Positions 23,705-31,330 are shown, counted from the stretch's first letter. The stretch is 38,183 nucleotides of DNA from a virus (IMGVR_UViG_3300030060_004116:1-38183); one strand, 5' to 3'. Notes: generated from the letters alone by a model not told the origin. Program-made: numbers and translations.

Positions 23705-24991
23705 TCATCCTACAAATAATGGAACTGGGACTTTACTTAATGTATCCGCAGTTGTTTTAGTCATATTAGCGTCTTTTGTTAATAACTTCTCGTAAGTTAA
23801 TTCGTCCAACACTGTCTTAAGTTCTGTTCTCAATTCGCCCATCTCTTTTGATGCTTCAGATAATAAAGAGGTTGCGTTTAGTGAAACATTACCACCTGGA
23901 AGTGGAACAACATTACCCAACTTTCCTCTGATTTGTCCAAGCATTTCTTTGCAAAGCGCTAAAGCAAATCTGCGAATCCACTGCTTACCAATTGAGTTAA
24001 TTGATGAGTATGGAATATTCTGGAATGGTAGGTTGTTCATGTTGTTAACACCTCGACCACCATTTTTACGATCTCCATATTCTTCAAACGAATCTTTCTT
24101 CACAGTAAATCTAAAATAAAAACGATCTGGTGAAGTAGTTGTTGGTGTTGGGTATAACCTTAACTTGTTATTAATAATTTCATATGAGTAGTGAGATGTT
24201 CTTGTGTAGATTGAATCCTCGTACATCATCGCCTGAAGTTTATTCTGCCATGTTGGAATAACTTCAAACGTAGAGTCATCAGCATATTGACCATAAGTTG
24301 ATAAGTTACCGACAACATTCAAACCACCATAATATCCAAAGAATCTCCACATTGATCTAGGAGTTCTGTAATACATTTGACGAATGATGATCTTATTATT
24401 ACCAACTGTATCACCACTATCTAAAGTTAAGTCTCCATTTTCTACAGAGGAACTTACAATCTGTTGTAAATCATAATCTTGCACACTGGCAGTTGGAATA
24501 AAAGATGCGGTGTAATAAGTTAAACCACCGCCAGCACCTGCTTCTGTAGCAATACCTTCAGCAACTCTTCTTGTATAATCAAATGTGTATCTAGGAAGCG
24601 TCATTTCGACGTTGGTGCCACTTAAAGGATCCCCTTCGACAATCTGCCCGTCTTCATCAAAAGAAGCGGTTGTAGCGCCAAGTAGGTTGTTTAATGAGTT
24701 TTTTGCTTGGTGGATGTTTACCAAGTATGAATATTCTAATACTGCTTCTTCATAAGCGGCATAAACATTATACTGGGTTAACTCAACATCTAATACATCG
24801 CCACCTAATTTCTTGTAAACAAAACTAACCTGATCTGCTGCGCCTGAAGCAAACGCTGCAAAATCTAATCCTTGCATATAAAAACCAAATGGTAATGGAT
24901 TACTACTATCATTTACATTGTCGGGTGTTCCTGTAATTGGCAAAATGACTTTGCTTGAATTACTTGATGGTGTTAAAACTGGTACAGACAT
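23705..24991 (-). CDS. 13: Neck protein, gp13-like
   Basis: The 428-residue protein would form part of the head-completion neck that keeps DNA in the head and receives the tail. Near residue 90 it has YNVYAAYEEAVLEYSYLVN, and further blocks are IIIRQMYYRTPRSMWRFFGYYG and INNKLRLYPTPTT, characteristic of T4-like gp13. IGKQWIRRFALALCKEMLGQIRG with VPLPGGNVSLN near residue 330-370 is the conserved C-terminal helix and loop. T4 gp13 is shorter (309 residues). The gene starts the neck/tail transcription unit, behind both a terminator and the AACTATTTA motif. Confidence 0.82.
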   Translation of the reverse strand: MSVPVLTPSSNSSKVILPITGTPDNVNDSSNPLPFGFYMQGLDFAAFASGAADQVSFVYKKLGGDVLDVELTQYNVYAAYEEAVLEYSYLVNIHQAKNSLNNLLGATTASFDEDGQIVEGDPLSGTNVEMTLPRYTFDYTRRVAEGIATEAGAGGGLTYYTASFIPTASVQDYDLQQIVSSSVENGDLTLDSGDTVGNNKIIIRQMYYRTPRSMWRFFGYYGGLNVVGNLSTYGQYADDSTFEVIPTWQNKLQAMMYEDSIYTRTSHYSYEIINNKLRLYPTPTTTSPDRFYFRFTVKKDSFEEYGDRKNGGRGVNNMNNLPFQNIPYSSINSIGKQWIRRFALALCKEMLGQIRGKLGNVVPLPGGNVSLNATSLLSEASKEMGELRTELKTVLDELTYEKLLTKDANMTKTTADTLSKVPVPLFVG

Positions 24992-25011
24992 TCATCTAAT
25001 CTCCTACTATC

Positions 25012-25020
25012 TAAATAGTT
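25012..25020 (-). promoter_or_regulatory. Candidate late promoter motif AACTATTTA before the neck genes
   Basis: The minus strand reads AAAACTATTTAGATAGTAGGAG 20 bases before the gp13-like ATG, shown here as motif AACTATTTA followed by a TAGGAG Shine-Dalgarno. It lies immediately downstream of the strong capsid terminator, so the neck and tail genes must be reinitiated here. This context is the best single argument that the motif is a promoter. Confidence 0.6.
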
Positions 25021-25031
25021 TTATTAAAGAG

Positions 25032-25062
25032 AAACCCCCCACCCGCCGAAACGGATGAGGGG
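25032..25062 (-). terminator. Strong intrinsic terminator after the capsid gene
   Basis: On the minus strand CCCCTCATCCG pairs with CGGGTGGGGGG around a TTTCGG loop, giving an 11-base-pair stem with two G-T pairs. TTTCTCTTTAAT follows. It starts 25 bases after the capsid stop codon. It would end the head transcript and keep capsid mRNA levels separate from the tail genes. Confidence 0.85.
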
Positions 25063-25086
25063 CAACCCTTAACTACGCATTAGCAA

Positions 25087-26928
25087 TTAACCAACGAGAT
25101 CGTGGCAGATTACTAGACCATACATGTCTGGACGAACCATCTTCTTGGCGTAGCGAGTCATTACACCCTTACGTGGTGCAAAGTCCTCGGTACCGAAGAT
25201 TGTTGGTGTGACCTGTAGTGGGACATATGGAGCGTAAACATATCCACTCTCTAGGAAACTGTTACCCTTACGACCGACGAGCAATACATTGCGTGGGAAG
25301 TATGGATCGACGTATACGTCAAACTTCTTAGAGATTGAACCAACGTTTACGGCACCAGCGGTACCATTTGAATCAACGCTGACGCTTGCGCGGAAACCAG
25401 CGGTGAACTCAAGTAGGTTGGCAACTTCTGGTGAGCAAACTAGGAAGTTAGCACCACCGCGAAGTGTCTTTCTGTGGATACGAGCAGAAACATCATTGAC
25501 AGTCTCAATGAGGGTCTCGTACCATTCAGAAACAGTACCAGTAAACTCTGGGTAACCTGCTGAAGAACCAAAGGTCTCGATAGCAGCGCCAGACTCACGG
25601 TTTAAGAACTTACCGGGTTGACGTGACCAGTGGAGTGTACCAGCAGTTGCTCTCTTGATAAGGTCTTCTAGGATCTCACGATCGATTTCTAGAGCGACCT
25701 GCTCAGAAAGAATACCAGTTAACTCAACTTCAGCGTCCAAGTTGTGGTAAGCGTTTAGGTCTTGACCTAATTCTGGTGACCACTTAGCGCGGAGTTTCTT
25801 GGTGATTGCTGTTACAGCAATAGAGTCTACCTTGATGTCGATCTCTGGAATTGCTGCGGAAACGTCACCAAAGTTACCACTAACGGTTGTTACGTCAGAT
25901 TCTAGCAACCAGTTTGCTGTACCAGCAACTGAACCGGGGTTACCGAGACCAGTAGCGAAGTTATCAGCGGTTGTGTGCTCCATGTATTTACAGGCATCAG
26001 CGACAGCAGCCTGTGCTTCGTGAAGGACCTTGTTAACACCGGTACTTGCAGCAGCCTGGTAGTTAATTGTACCAGTACCAACGAGAACAGCGTAAGCAGT
26101 TCCACGACTAGTATCTGCTGCGAGGTATGAGGTCAAACGGCGTGCCTGACTTAGACCACGCTGACCAATGGCACCACTTAGTGGAACACCTTCTGCCTCA
26201 CCAAACTGAATGGCAACGAGGTCATCCTTGTTTAGTTGTGGAAGTTCTGAAACCTCCAAACTAATGATAATAACTGGTGAACCAGAAGCAATATCTGGGT
26301 CATAACGCAAGATCTCTCTTGCCTGAGCAGCAGTAATTGCGTTAGTAGTTACTGGACTTACTGCCATGAGTTGGAACTCACCTGCGCCGTCAAATGCACC
26401 AGAAGCAACGATTGTTCTGAGACCAGTGCTTGTGTTACCACCAGAAACTGGTGATGAGTAACCGTTATTTAGGTTGTATAGACCCTTCTCATTATTAACG
26501 CCAGTTAGGTTTACACCGCCAGTGATCTGCTGACCAACAGCATCACCACCGTAAACGGAATCTCCAGCAACGTCACCAACGCGGGTCTGACCCTTAGTGA
26601 AGTCTAGGAAGAAGATGAGTCCACTTGGGAGACTCATTGGTTGTACACTAACGAGATCGTTAGCGAGTAGACCGCCGAATACACGACGGACGATTGGGAA
26701 TGCGACGGCGGCGAAACCTTCGACATCGCCTGCTGCCATTGTGGATGCTTCACGTAGAAGTTCCTTGGCTTGGTTCTCTAAGAGACGGGACATATTGTCC
26801 TTTGTTCTATCGTTACCGAGTCCTTCAAGTAGACCTGTTTTTTCCCATTTGGAAACTAGGGCAGCGCCTTCTTGACGGAGATCACGAGCAACGATGTTTT
26901 CTGTTAATCTTTCGACTATGTTTGACAT
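25087..26928 (-). CDS. 23: Major capsid protein, gp23-like
   Basis: The 613-residue precursor builds the head shell. PIVRRVFGGLLANDLVSVQPMS near 78-99, given here as key elements PIVRRVFGG and VSVQPM, is the classic gp23 block, and LDAEVELTGILSEQVALEIDRE-like sequence near 405 and KFDVYVDPYFPRNVLLVGRKG near 545 are further conserved parts. The N-terminal 60 residues are helical and probably a propeptide: LLREASTM contains an LxE site with cleavage expected after Glu60, close to Glu65 in T4. AAGGAGG lies 7 bases before the ATG. It is about 90 residues longer than T4 gp23. Confidence 0.95.
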   Translation of the reverse strand: MSNIVERLTENIVARDLRQEGAALVSKWEKTGLLEGLGNDRTKDNMSRLLENQAKELLREASTMAAGDVEGFAAVAFPIVRRVFGGLLANDLVSVQPMSLPSGLIFFLDFTKGQTRVGDVAGDSVYGGDAVGQQITGGVNLTGVNNEKGLYNLNNGYSSPVSGGNTSTGLRTIVASGAFDGAGEFQLMAVSPVTTNAITAAQAREILRYDPDIASGSPVIIISLEVSELPQLNKDDLVAIQFGEAEGVPLSGAIGQRGLSQARRLTSYLAADTSRGTAYAVLVGTGTINYQAAASTGVNKVLHEAQAAVADACKYMEHTTADNFATGLGNPGSVAGTANWLLESDVTTVSGNFGDVSAAIPEIDIKVDSIAVTAITKKLRAKWSPELGQDLNAYHNLDAEVELTGILSEQVALEIDREILEDLIKRATAGTLHWSRQPGKFLNRESGAAIETFGSSAGYPEFTGTVSEWYETLIETVNDVSARIHRKTLRGGANFLVCSPEVANLLEFTAGFRASVSVDSNGTAGAVNVGSISKKFDVYVDPYFPRNVLLVGRKGNSFLESGYVYAPYVPLQVTPTIFGTEDFAPRKGVMTRYAKKMVRPDMYGLVICHDLVG

Positions 26929-26931
26929 GTT

Positions 26932-27960
26932 TTAATCCTCCTTTTGATATTTAATGCCTGCTAAAATTTGCATACGATCAGCAAAGATGTTGCCTTCATT
27001 GACAACCTGCTTTTCGTCGCTTTTTTTCGCTTTTAACAATAAAGATGTTGAAGATCGCTTGCCTACTGCCTCACTCAATGATTCCGGTTGCTTATTGATG
27101 TTAGCATTGCCCACTGTGCTTTTAAGAGTTTCATAGACAATCTTCGTTTGCTCAGAAGTCTGAGCATTATTAATAGACTCGACAAGGTTGCCCTTTTGTC
27201 GCTCATTCAGGGAGTCGTCCATTAAAGTTTTGTTTGTGTAGAACAACTTGCTGTTTACCAATTTGATTTCCTCAAATTTCTCAGCAATATTCTGCACTGT
27301 TTCTTTTAGTTTTTGGTTAGACTCTTTTAATTTGTCATTGGTCTTAACCAAAGATTCGTTTTTCTTTTCCAATTTGGAGTTTTCTTCTTCAACGGCGAGC
27401 ATGACGTCCATTAACATTGCCTGCTCTGCCTGCTGTGCTCTTGTTGCACCAAACCCTGTTGTCTGACCAACTGGAACTGGTGTATAATCAATTTCCATTG
27501 ACTCTTCTAGTTCTTCTGAAAGTTCAACCTTTTCTGCAAGGTCATCTAATGTCATGTCGTCAACATTGTCTGTATCCTCAAGTGTCTCAAGGTCTACTAA
27601 ATCTGTTACGTCGATTTCCTCTTCAAAGATGTCTTCTTCTAATTCTACCATTTCTTCAAGTTGTTCGTTCTGAACTTGCTCAAATAAAGACTTGACATCA
27701 ATGTCAATTACTTCTTCTTGTTGGAGGTCACTTAGTTCTGTATTTTCAACGAAAGCATAACCTTTACCTTTCTCATCTGATTCAGCGATCTGTTCATCGA
27801 CAGTCTTGTTCTCTTCGAAATCATTCTCTTCCATAAGTTTTTCAACTGCTTCCTTGATTTCTGGTGAATATTTTTCTACAACTGCTTGTTCCGCGCTCTT
27901 AATGGCTGCTTCTCTAAGGGCAGTTGCATCGATAATTGCTTGTTCTAACATAGATGACAT
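26932..27960 (-). CDS. 22: Prohead scaffold/core protein, gp22-like
   Basis: This 342-residue protein would form the internal core around which the capsid assembles and which gp21 later digests. It is extremely acidic in residues 35-165 (Glu/Asp-rich, with repeated VELEED-type runs), then turns into a coiled coil at about 190-250 (KNESLVKTNDKLKESNQKLK). The C-terminus, RMQILAGIKYQ, matches the conserved tail of T4-like scaffolds. Its stop lies just before the capsid ATG, as in T4. It has a candidate late motif and TAGGAG upstream. T4 gp22 has 269 residues. Confidence 0.85.
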   Translation of the reverse strand: MSSMLEQAIIDATALREAAIKSAEQAVVEKYSPEIKEAVEKLMEENDFEENKTVDEQIAESDEKGKGYAFVENTELSDLQQEEVIDIDVKSLFEQVQNEQLEEMVELEEDIFEEEIDVTDLVDLETLEDTDNVDDMTLDDLAEKVELSEELEESMEIDYTPVPVGQTTGFGATRAQQAEQAMLMDVMLAVEEENSKLEKKNESLVKTNDKLKESNQKLKETVQNIAEKFEEIKLVNSKLFYTNKTLMDDSLNERQKGNLVESINNAQTSEQTKIVYETLKSTVGNANINKQPESLSEAVGKRSSTSLLLKAKKSDEKQVVNEGNIFADRMQILAGIKYQKED

Positions 27961-27987
27961 AAGTAAACTCCTAATTTACGCTACAAT

Positions 27988-27996
27988 AAATAGTTA
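27988..27996 (-). promoter_or_regulatory. Candidate late promoter motif AACTATTTA before scaffold and capsid
   Basis: The minus strand reads ATAACTATTTATTGTAGC 27 bases before the scaffold start codon. Seventeen of nineteen bases from AACTATTTA through TAA match the site upstream of the sheath gene. This motif would drive scaffold and capsid, the two most abundant head proteins, up to the terminator at 25032-25062. Confidence 0.6.
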
Positions 27997-28014
27997 TAAA
28001 AAAGGTAAAATGCT

Positions 28015-28248
28015 TTAGGGGCGAATGGGCGTAACTGGAATAGTATAACCAGCGTTGATTATCCATTCTTGAAGATTGAATTCTGTCCAAGTGGTTTGTA
28101 TTGAAATAATAGCATTTGGAGGAGTCGTGTGTCCCCAATCTCCAAGAACTCTGTATTTACTGAATCCTTTCTTTACTGGTGTGCCGTTGCCACCAGAGTT
28201 GGATTCAGTTACAATGTAATAAGTTATTGGCAATGGTTTTGTAGACAT
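28015..28248 (-). CDS. Unidentified 77-residue protein
   Basis: The small protein has no recognised domain. It looks beta-rich, with ITYYIVTESNS, YRVLGDWGHTTPPNAIISI and TTWTEFNLQEWIINAGY as likely strands. There is no signal peptide or membrane segment. It starts 11 bases after the lectin-like gene and ends before the scaffold's promoter motif, so it ends the small head-surface gene group. A minor structural role is inferred from position. Confidence 0.55.
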   Translation of the reverse strand: MSTKPLPITYYIVTESNSGGNGTPVKKGFSKYRVLGDWGHTTPPNAIISIQTTWTEFNLQEWIINAGYTIPVTPIRP

Positions 28249-28259
28249 TTAATTATTCC

Positions 28260-29138
28260 TTATGTGGGAGATGCAAACGCACCTACATTGTATCTATTAA
28301 GCACGGCACTTTGTAATCGACTCATTTCTCCATCAGTCAGCACTCTTGTAATCGCAACAACACAACCAATTGAACCATTTAAATGAAAAGTCGTGCCACC
28401 GTTGCGGCGACCCAGGTGAAGTTTGTCATTAGACTTCCAAGCACTATCAATATTAAATGTTGCACCGCCAGTGTAAATATTTGATGTGGCAACTGGTGAA
28501 CCATTAACATAGGGTTTCGTGGCTAAACCAGCACCAGCGCCGGGGGCATTTCGATTAAAGACCACCCCAAGTGCTAAAGGATTATTTACTGTAACATTTG
28601 TTCCGTCAGCACCAGCGATGCCACCGACTGCTGTGCCATCTGAGTGTTGATCTTGACCATTGTATACTGCGAAATCATTTTCGTCCCTTGCTAGAATAAC
28701 AGAGAGTCCATTCATGTTGTACCAAAGGTCGCCGTATTCCATTATGACTTGAAGCGGATCAGCGGAACTTTCATTTTTTGAAAAGTATACAAGCGAAAGG
28801 GCGGTCTTAGAATTTAATTGAGTGGCATTGGCAGCAGTGCTCATAAAATTACTTGATCCATTAAATGAAACAACCGGTTTGCCATTGAATACATCGAGAG
28901 TAGGTTTATCGGTTGAAGTGAAATTGGTGTTAAAAACATCCCAGGCATCAAACCAGTTTGTTATTGTGCCACCAACTGCGATGTCTTTAATAGAAAATGC
29001 GTCTAAACAAAACAATAAGTCTTCACCAGCAATTGATTTTACAAGGTTTAGAAAGTTAGATACGCGATCTTCAACACGAATCTTCCCGTTTGATCGAGAT
29101 GAAAGACTTCCGTGACGACCACCGAGTCCACTTATCAT
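28260..29138 (-). CDS. Putative head-surface protein with a lectin-like (LamG/ConA-type) fold
   Basis: The 292-residue protein has alternating strand-like blocks, PTLDVFNGKPVVSFNGSSNFM, LSLVYFSKNES, NPLALGVVFNR, KPYVNGSPVATSN and KLHLGRRNGGTTFHLNGSIG, followed by CVVAITRVLTDGEMSRLQ. This strand order and the 'G-x-I-x-x-x-x-I-x-x-R-x-L-x-x-x-E' ending are typical of LamG or pentraxin-type domains. It would be displayed on the virion and bind glycans. The ATG overlaps the stop of the 158-residue gene, and both lie in the head module, so a capsid decoration protein is more likely than a tail fibre. The function is inferred; the fold is moderately certain. Confidence 0.65.
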   Translation of the reverse strand: MISGLGGRHGSLSSRSNGKIRVEDRVSNFLNLVKSIAGEDLLFCLDAFSIKDIAVGGTITNWFDAWDVFNTNFTSTDKPTLDVFNGKPVVSFNGSSNFMSTAANATQLNSKTALSLVYFSKNESSADPLQVIMEYGDLWYNMNGLSVILARDENDFAVYNGQDQHSDGTAVGGIAGADGTNVTVNNPLALGVVFNRNAPGAGAGLATKPYVNGSPVATSNIYTGGATFNIDSAWKSNDKLHLGRRNGGTTFHLNGSIGCVVAITRVLTDGEMSRLQSAVLNRYNVGAFASPT

Positions 29139-29614
29139 TAACCTACTCCAGAGGTTCCTGACCAGTTAGTTTGTAATTTGGCTGCTGGAATACCAGTCAT
29201 GCCCGCAATTACTGATGCGGTAGTTTGATTTCTAATGCAATCATGTCCAGCGAATAGTGGTCTCTCTGCTCCGAGTAGATATATACTTGAAACTCTAATT
29301 TCCGCAGATAACGATTCGCCGTTATCTAATACGAAAAAATTATCAAAACCGTCATTAACCGCAGAACCGGTTGTGCCAAGTTCTGAAAACCCCAACCTTA
29401 AAGGTTTATTTGATCCAGTCGCAAGATTCTGAACTGTAATAAATTTAGTAACATAGGGAAAATTAACCTCTGTTGGTGACTCGCCGCCCTCATTTACTAA
29501 AATTGAAGCAGAGGCGAATGGAATACCGCTTAATTGATATTGACCAACAGCGCTAACGCCGGGACTTGGGTATTTAAATCTTTGGTCTGCAAATTTTTCA
29601 TTTGGATTTGACAT
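29138..29614 (-). CDS. Unidentified head-associated structural protein
   Basis: The 158-residue protein begins with a short polar region and YPSPGVSAVGQYQLSGIPF, then beta-rich blocks such as YVTKFITVQNLATG and KPLRLGFSELG. It ends with a Thr/Ser/Gly-rich tail. It has no signal peptide or transmembrane segment. The first gene of a small transcription unit, it is preceded by the AACTATTTA motif and GGAGAG, and shares its stop with the start of the lectin-like gene. Its placement suggests a decoration or vertex protein made in large amounts, but I recognise no family. Confidence 0.65.
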   Translation of the reverse strand: MSNPNEKFADQRFKYPSPGVSAVGQYQLSGIPFASASILVNEGGESPTEVNFPYVTKFITVQNLATGSNKPLRLGFSELGTTGSAVNDGFDNFFVLDNGESLSAEIRVSSIYLLGAERPLFAGHDCIRNQTTASVIAGMTGIPAAKLQTNWSGTSGVG

Positions 29615-29828
29615 CTTTCTCTCCGCTCTGTTGAATAAATAGTTTCTTTAAAACTCTTTTTCTTCTCAATTTATCTCTTCTTCTCTTGACAGAGGGTTTT
29701 TCGTAATACATTCTTTTTTTGTATTCTTCAACGATACCCTCTCGTTTTGCTTTTCTGCTAAATCTTTTTATTAATGCCTCACCGGGTTCATTCCTTCTTG
29801 CCTTAACATGAATATTTGTTGCACTCAT
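29598..29828 (-). CDS. rpsU: Ribosomal protein bS21 homologue
   Basis: The 76-residue protein is a clear bS21. VKARRNEPGEALIKRFSRKAKREGIVEE aligns with bacterial V-R-E-N-E-P-F-D-x-A-L-R-R-F-K-R, and MYYEKPSVKRRRDKLRRKR aligns with the E. coli REFYEKPTTERKRAK region. Key elements are RNEPGEALIKRF and YYEKPSVKRRR. In the cell bS21 binds the 30S subunit near the anti-Shine-Dalgarno and helps initiation. Phage copies are known and can be incorporated into host ribosomes, probably favouring phage mRNA. Here it lies in the head module, between small head genes and the 158-residue protein, overlapping the latter by 17 bases. GAGGT precedes the ATG. Confidence 0.92.
   Translation of the reverse strand: MSATNIHVKARRNEPGEALIKRFSRKAKREGIVEEYKKRMYYEKPSVKRRRDKLRRKRVLKKLFIQQSGEKDVKSK
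29636..29644 (-). promoter_or_regulatory. Candidate late promoter motif AACTATTTA inside the bS21 gene end
   Basis: The minus strand reads GAAACTATTTATTCAAC 21 bases before the start of the 158-residue gene. It falls in the last codons of the bS21 gene, where the bases also encode KKLFIQQ. The distance to the start codon is the same as at the neck and sheath sites, but the coding constraint makes this one weaker evidence. Confidence 0.45.
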
Positions 29829-29835
29829 TTTAACC

Positions 29836-30255
29836 TCATATTAATTTTGACCACTTGTCGCCGCCAATATTTAAAATTCCTGAAATATCAATACCAGCAT
29901 CGTCTGCTGCAACACCTGAAAGTGCGCTGCCTGCGCCGCCTGATTTTGATTCTTGCATTGGTGTTGTACCTTCAAATAAATCAACACCACCATAAGCATC
30001 TTTATTAATTGCACCTAAAAGAGTTTGTCTTGTTTCATTCAACTTATTCTCTCTTGTTTGGCGTCTTTTCTTTGCATCTTCATCACTCTCATATTTCTTC
30101 TTTTGTTCAGTGATTTTTGTCTGCTGTGGTTGAGCACCCATGCCTTTAACAACCTCAGAAATAATTCCTGAAATTATATTAGATTCAACTAGCGCCTCTT
30201 GGATACACTCTCTGATAATAGGTTTCAACATTTTCTTAAATTGTTCTTTCTTCAT
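29836..30255 (-). CDS. Unidentified small head-module protein
   Basis: The 139-residue protein starts with a helical, membrane-free region MKKEQFKKMLKPIIRECIQE, then a Gln/Lys-rich charged region (ITEQKKKYESDEDAKKRRQT) and a Gly/Ala/Ser-rich end. It lies between the protease and bS21. This composition (a helical start and a flexible tail) and position suggest an internal core or head maturation component, but no family was recognised. The start follows the protease stop within a few bases. Confidence 0.55.
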   Translation of the reverse strand: MKKEQFKKMLKPIIRECIQEALVESNIISGIISEVVKGMGAQPQQTKITEQKKKYESDEDAKKRRQTRENKLNETRQTLLGAINKDAYGGVDLFEGTTPMQESKSGGAGSALSGVAADDAGIDISGILNIGGDKWSKLI

Positions 30256-30256
30256 T

Positions 30257-30871
30257 TTAATCCAAAATTGAGTTTATGATTGAATTCACACGATAATCTT
30301 TATCATGCACTTTTAATTCTTTTGACTCCCTAATTTTTTGCGGGTTCATAAATGCGCCTGGAGTTGATGGGTCAGCAACAATGTCAAAGCAGATTAAAGT
30401 AAAATCCTCTTGAACGATGCTCGTTCCGTTTGACTCATTTACAACAGATCCAAGACCTCTTGACGAAATTCCAACTTGACCACCTGATTTAACGATGCCC
30501 TTAACGATTTCGCCACATGGTGTATCTAAAATCTTAATAGCACCCATGACAGCATCGCCATCCATCCAGTAGCGAGTAACCATGTGTGATGCATTCTTTA
30601 AATCAACAACTGATGTGTCTGGGTGATCTAACTCACCAAATGCTCTCTTCTGTTTGATAAGCATATCGTAGTTTTTCATCTCTCTTTCAAGAACATGCGA
30701 TGGATACTTTCTACCATTACCATTTTTGGTATTTCCTTTTTGTAAAATACCAGTTAAATACCATGCTTTATTCTCACGAATATCCTTCTTCTCAGACTCC
30801 GTTAGAAGATCGTCACAATACCCACCTTCACAAAGGGCGTAATATTCTCTTAGTAATACTTTATCAGACAT
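30257..30871 (-). CDS. 21: Prohead protease, gp21-like
   Basis: The serine protease trims capsid and core proteins during head maturation. This 204-residue copy, close to T4 gp21 (212), has the features of the herpes-assemblin-type prohead protease fold: NGNGRKYPSHVLEREM near 50-66, ELDHPDTSVV (80-89) with the catalytic His83, and GQVGISSRGLGS (131-142) with the catalytic serine at 136 or 137. Its N-terminal 30 residues are likely removed by self-cleavage. It lies upstream of the scaffold and capsid as in T4, though several small genes separate them here. Confidence 0.88.
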   Translation of the reverse strand: MSDKVLLREYYALCEGGYCDDLLTESEKKDIRENKAWYLTGILQKGNTKNGNGRKYPSHVLEREMKNYDMLIKQKRAFGELDHPDTSVVDLKNASHMVTRYWMDGDAVMGAIKILDTPCGEIVKGIVKSGGQVGISSRGLGSVVNESNGTSIVQEDFTLICFDIVADPSTPGAFMNPQKIRESKELKVHDKDYRVNSIINSILD

Positions 30872-30872
30872 A

Positions 30873-31256
30873 TTATTCGTCCCCCACTTTTGTATTTAAT
30901 TCTGGTGTGGATGGTCCTGCGCCGATTTCTTGTCTTTTTTCTTTTGAGATACGAACTGCGTCGTGCATTTGAGTTAAAAAATCAGAAACTAATTTAACAA
31001 CTTCTCCACCTGGGACTCCTGCCTGAACTAATGCAGGTCCTGCCATTTCAGCAATTTCTGTTGCAACAGCATCAAGAATATTGCCTTGCGCTGCAATCAT
31101 TTGCTTTATTTCATTTTCAGCGTCGTCAACAATACCTTGAATGTCAGGAGCATCAGCATCACCGCCAGCATCTCCATCCATAGCACCGTAATAACCAACT
31201 CTCTCCTGAATAAGAGATGTCACAACCATTTTTTTAATCTCATTTAGGTTCATCAA
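30873..31256 (-). CDS. Unidentified acidic head-module protein
   Basis: The 127-residue protein is mostly helical and acidic. It begins MMNLNEIKKMVVTSLIQERV; then a Gly/Asp/Ala-rich stretch (MDGDAGGDADAPD) is followed by long hydrophobic-heptad helices (VDDAENEIKQMIAAQGNIL, VVKLVSDFLTQMHD). It precedes the protease by 1 base and follows a structured leader of about 90 bases. In T4 this part of the cluster encodes core proteins gp67 and gp68, so a core role is plausible, but there is no visible similarity to them. Confidence 0.6.
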   Translation of the reverse strand: MMNLNEIKKMVVTSLIQERVGYYGAMDGDAGGDADAPDIQGIVDDAENEIKQMIAAQGNILDAVATEIAEMAGPALVQAGVPGGEVVKLVSDFLTQMHDAVRISKEKRQEIGAGPSTPELNTKVGDE

Positions 31257-31330
31257 AATTCTCCTGCGGGCGTCACCCGCCCGATATAACTGCCTTTACA
31301 GCAAAGGCGTGGTGGCTGAAGCATCCACTT
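31257..31330 (-). promoter_or_regulatory. Structured leader with tandem hairpins
   Basis: This 90-base gap holds three successive hairpins on the minus strand: GTGG/CCAC around 31328-31312, GCCTTT/AAAGGC at 31308-31292 with a 5-base loop, and CGGGCG/CGCCCG at 31283-31267 with a 5-base loop. The last stem ends just before the AGGAG site of the downstream gene. It could end the upstream message, modulate translation or be a cis-regulatory RNA. I could not match it to a known riboswitch. Confidence 0.45.

Noticed and set aside
31257-31330. Known riboswitch such as glnA-type or SAM-type
   Set aside because: The hairpins lack the conserved unpaired bases I know for these RNA families, so I call it only a structured leader.
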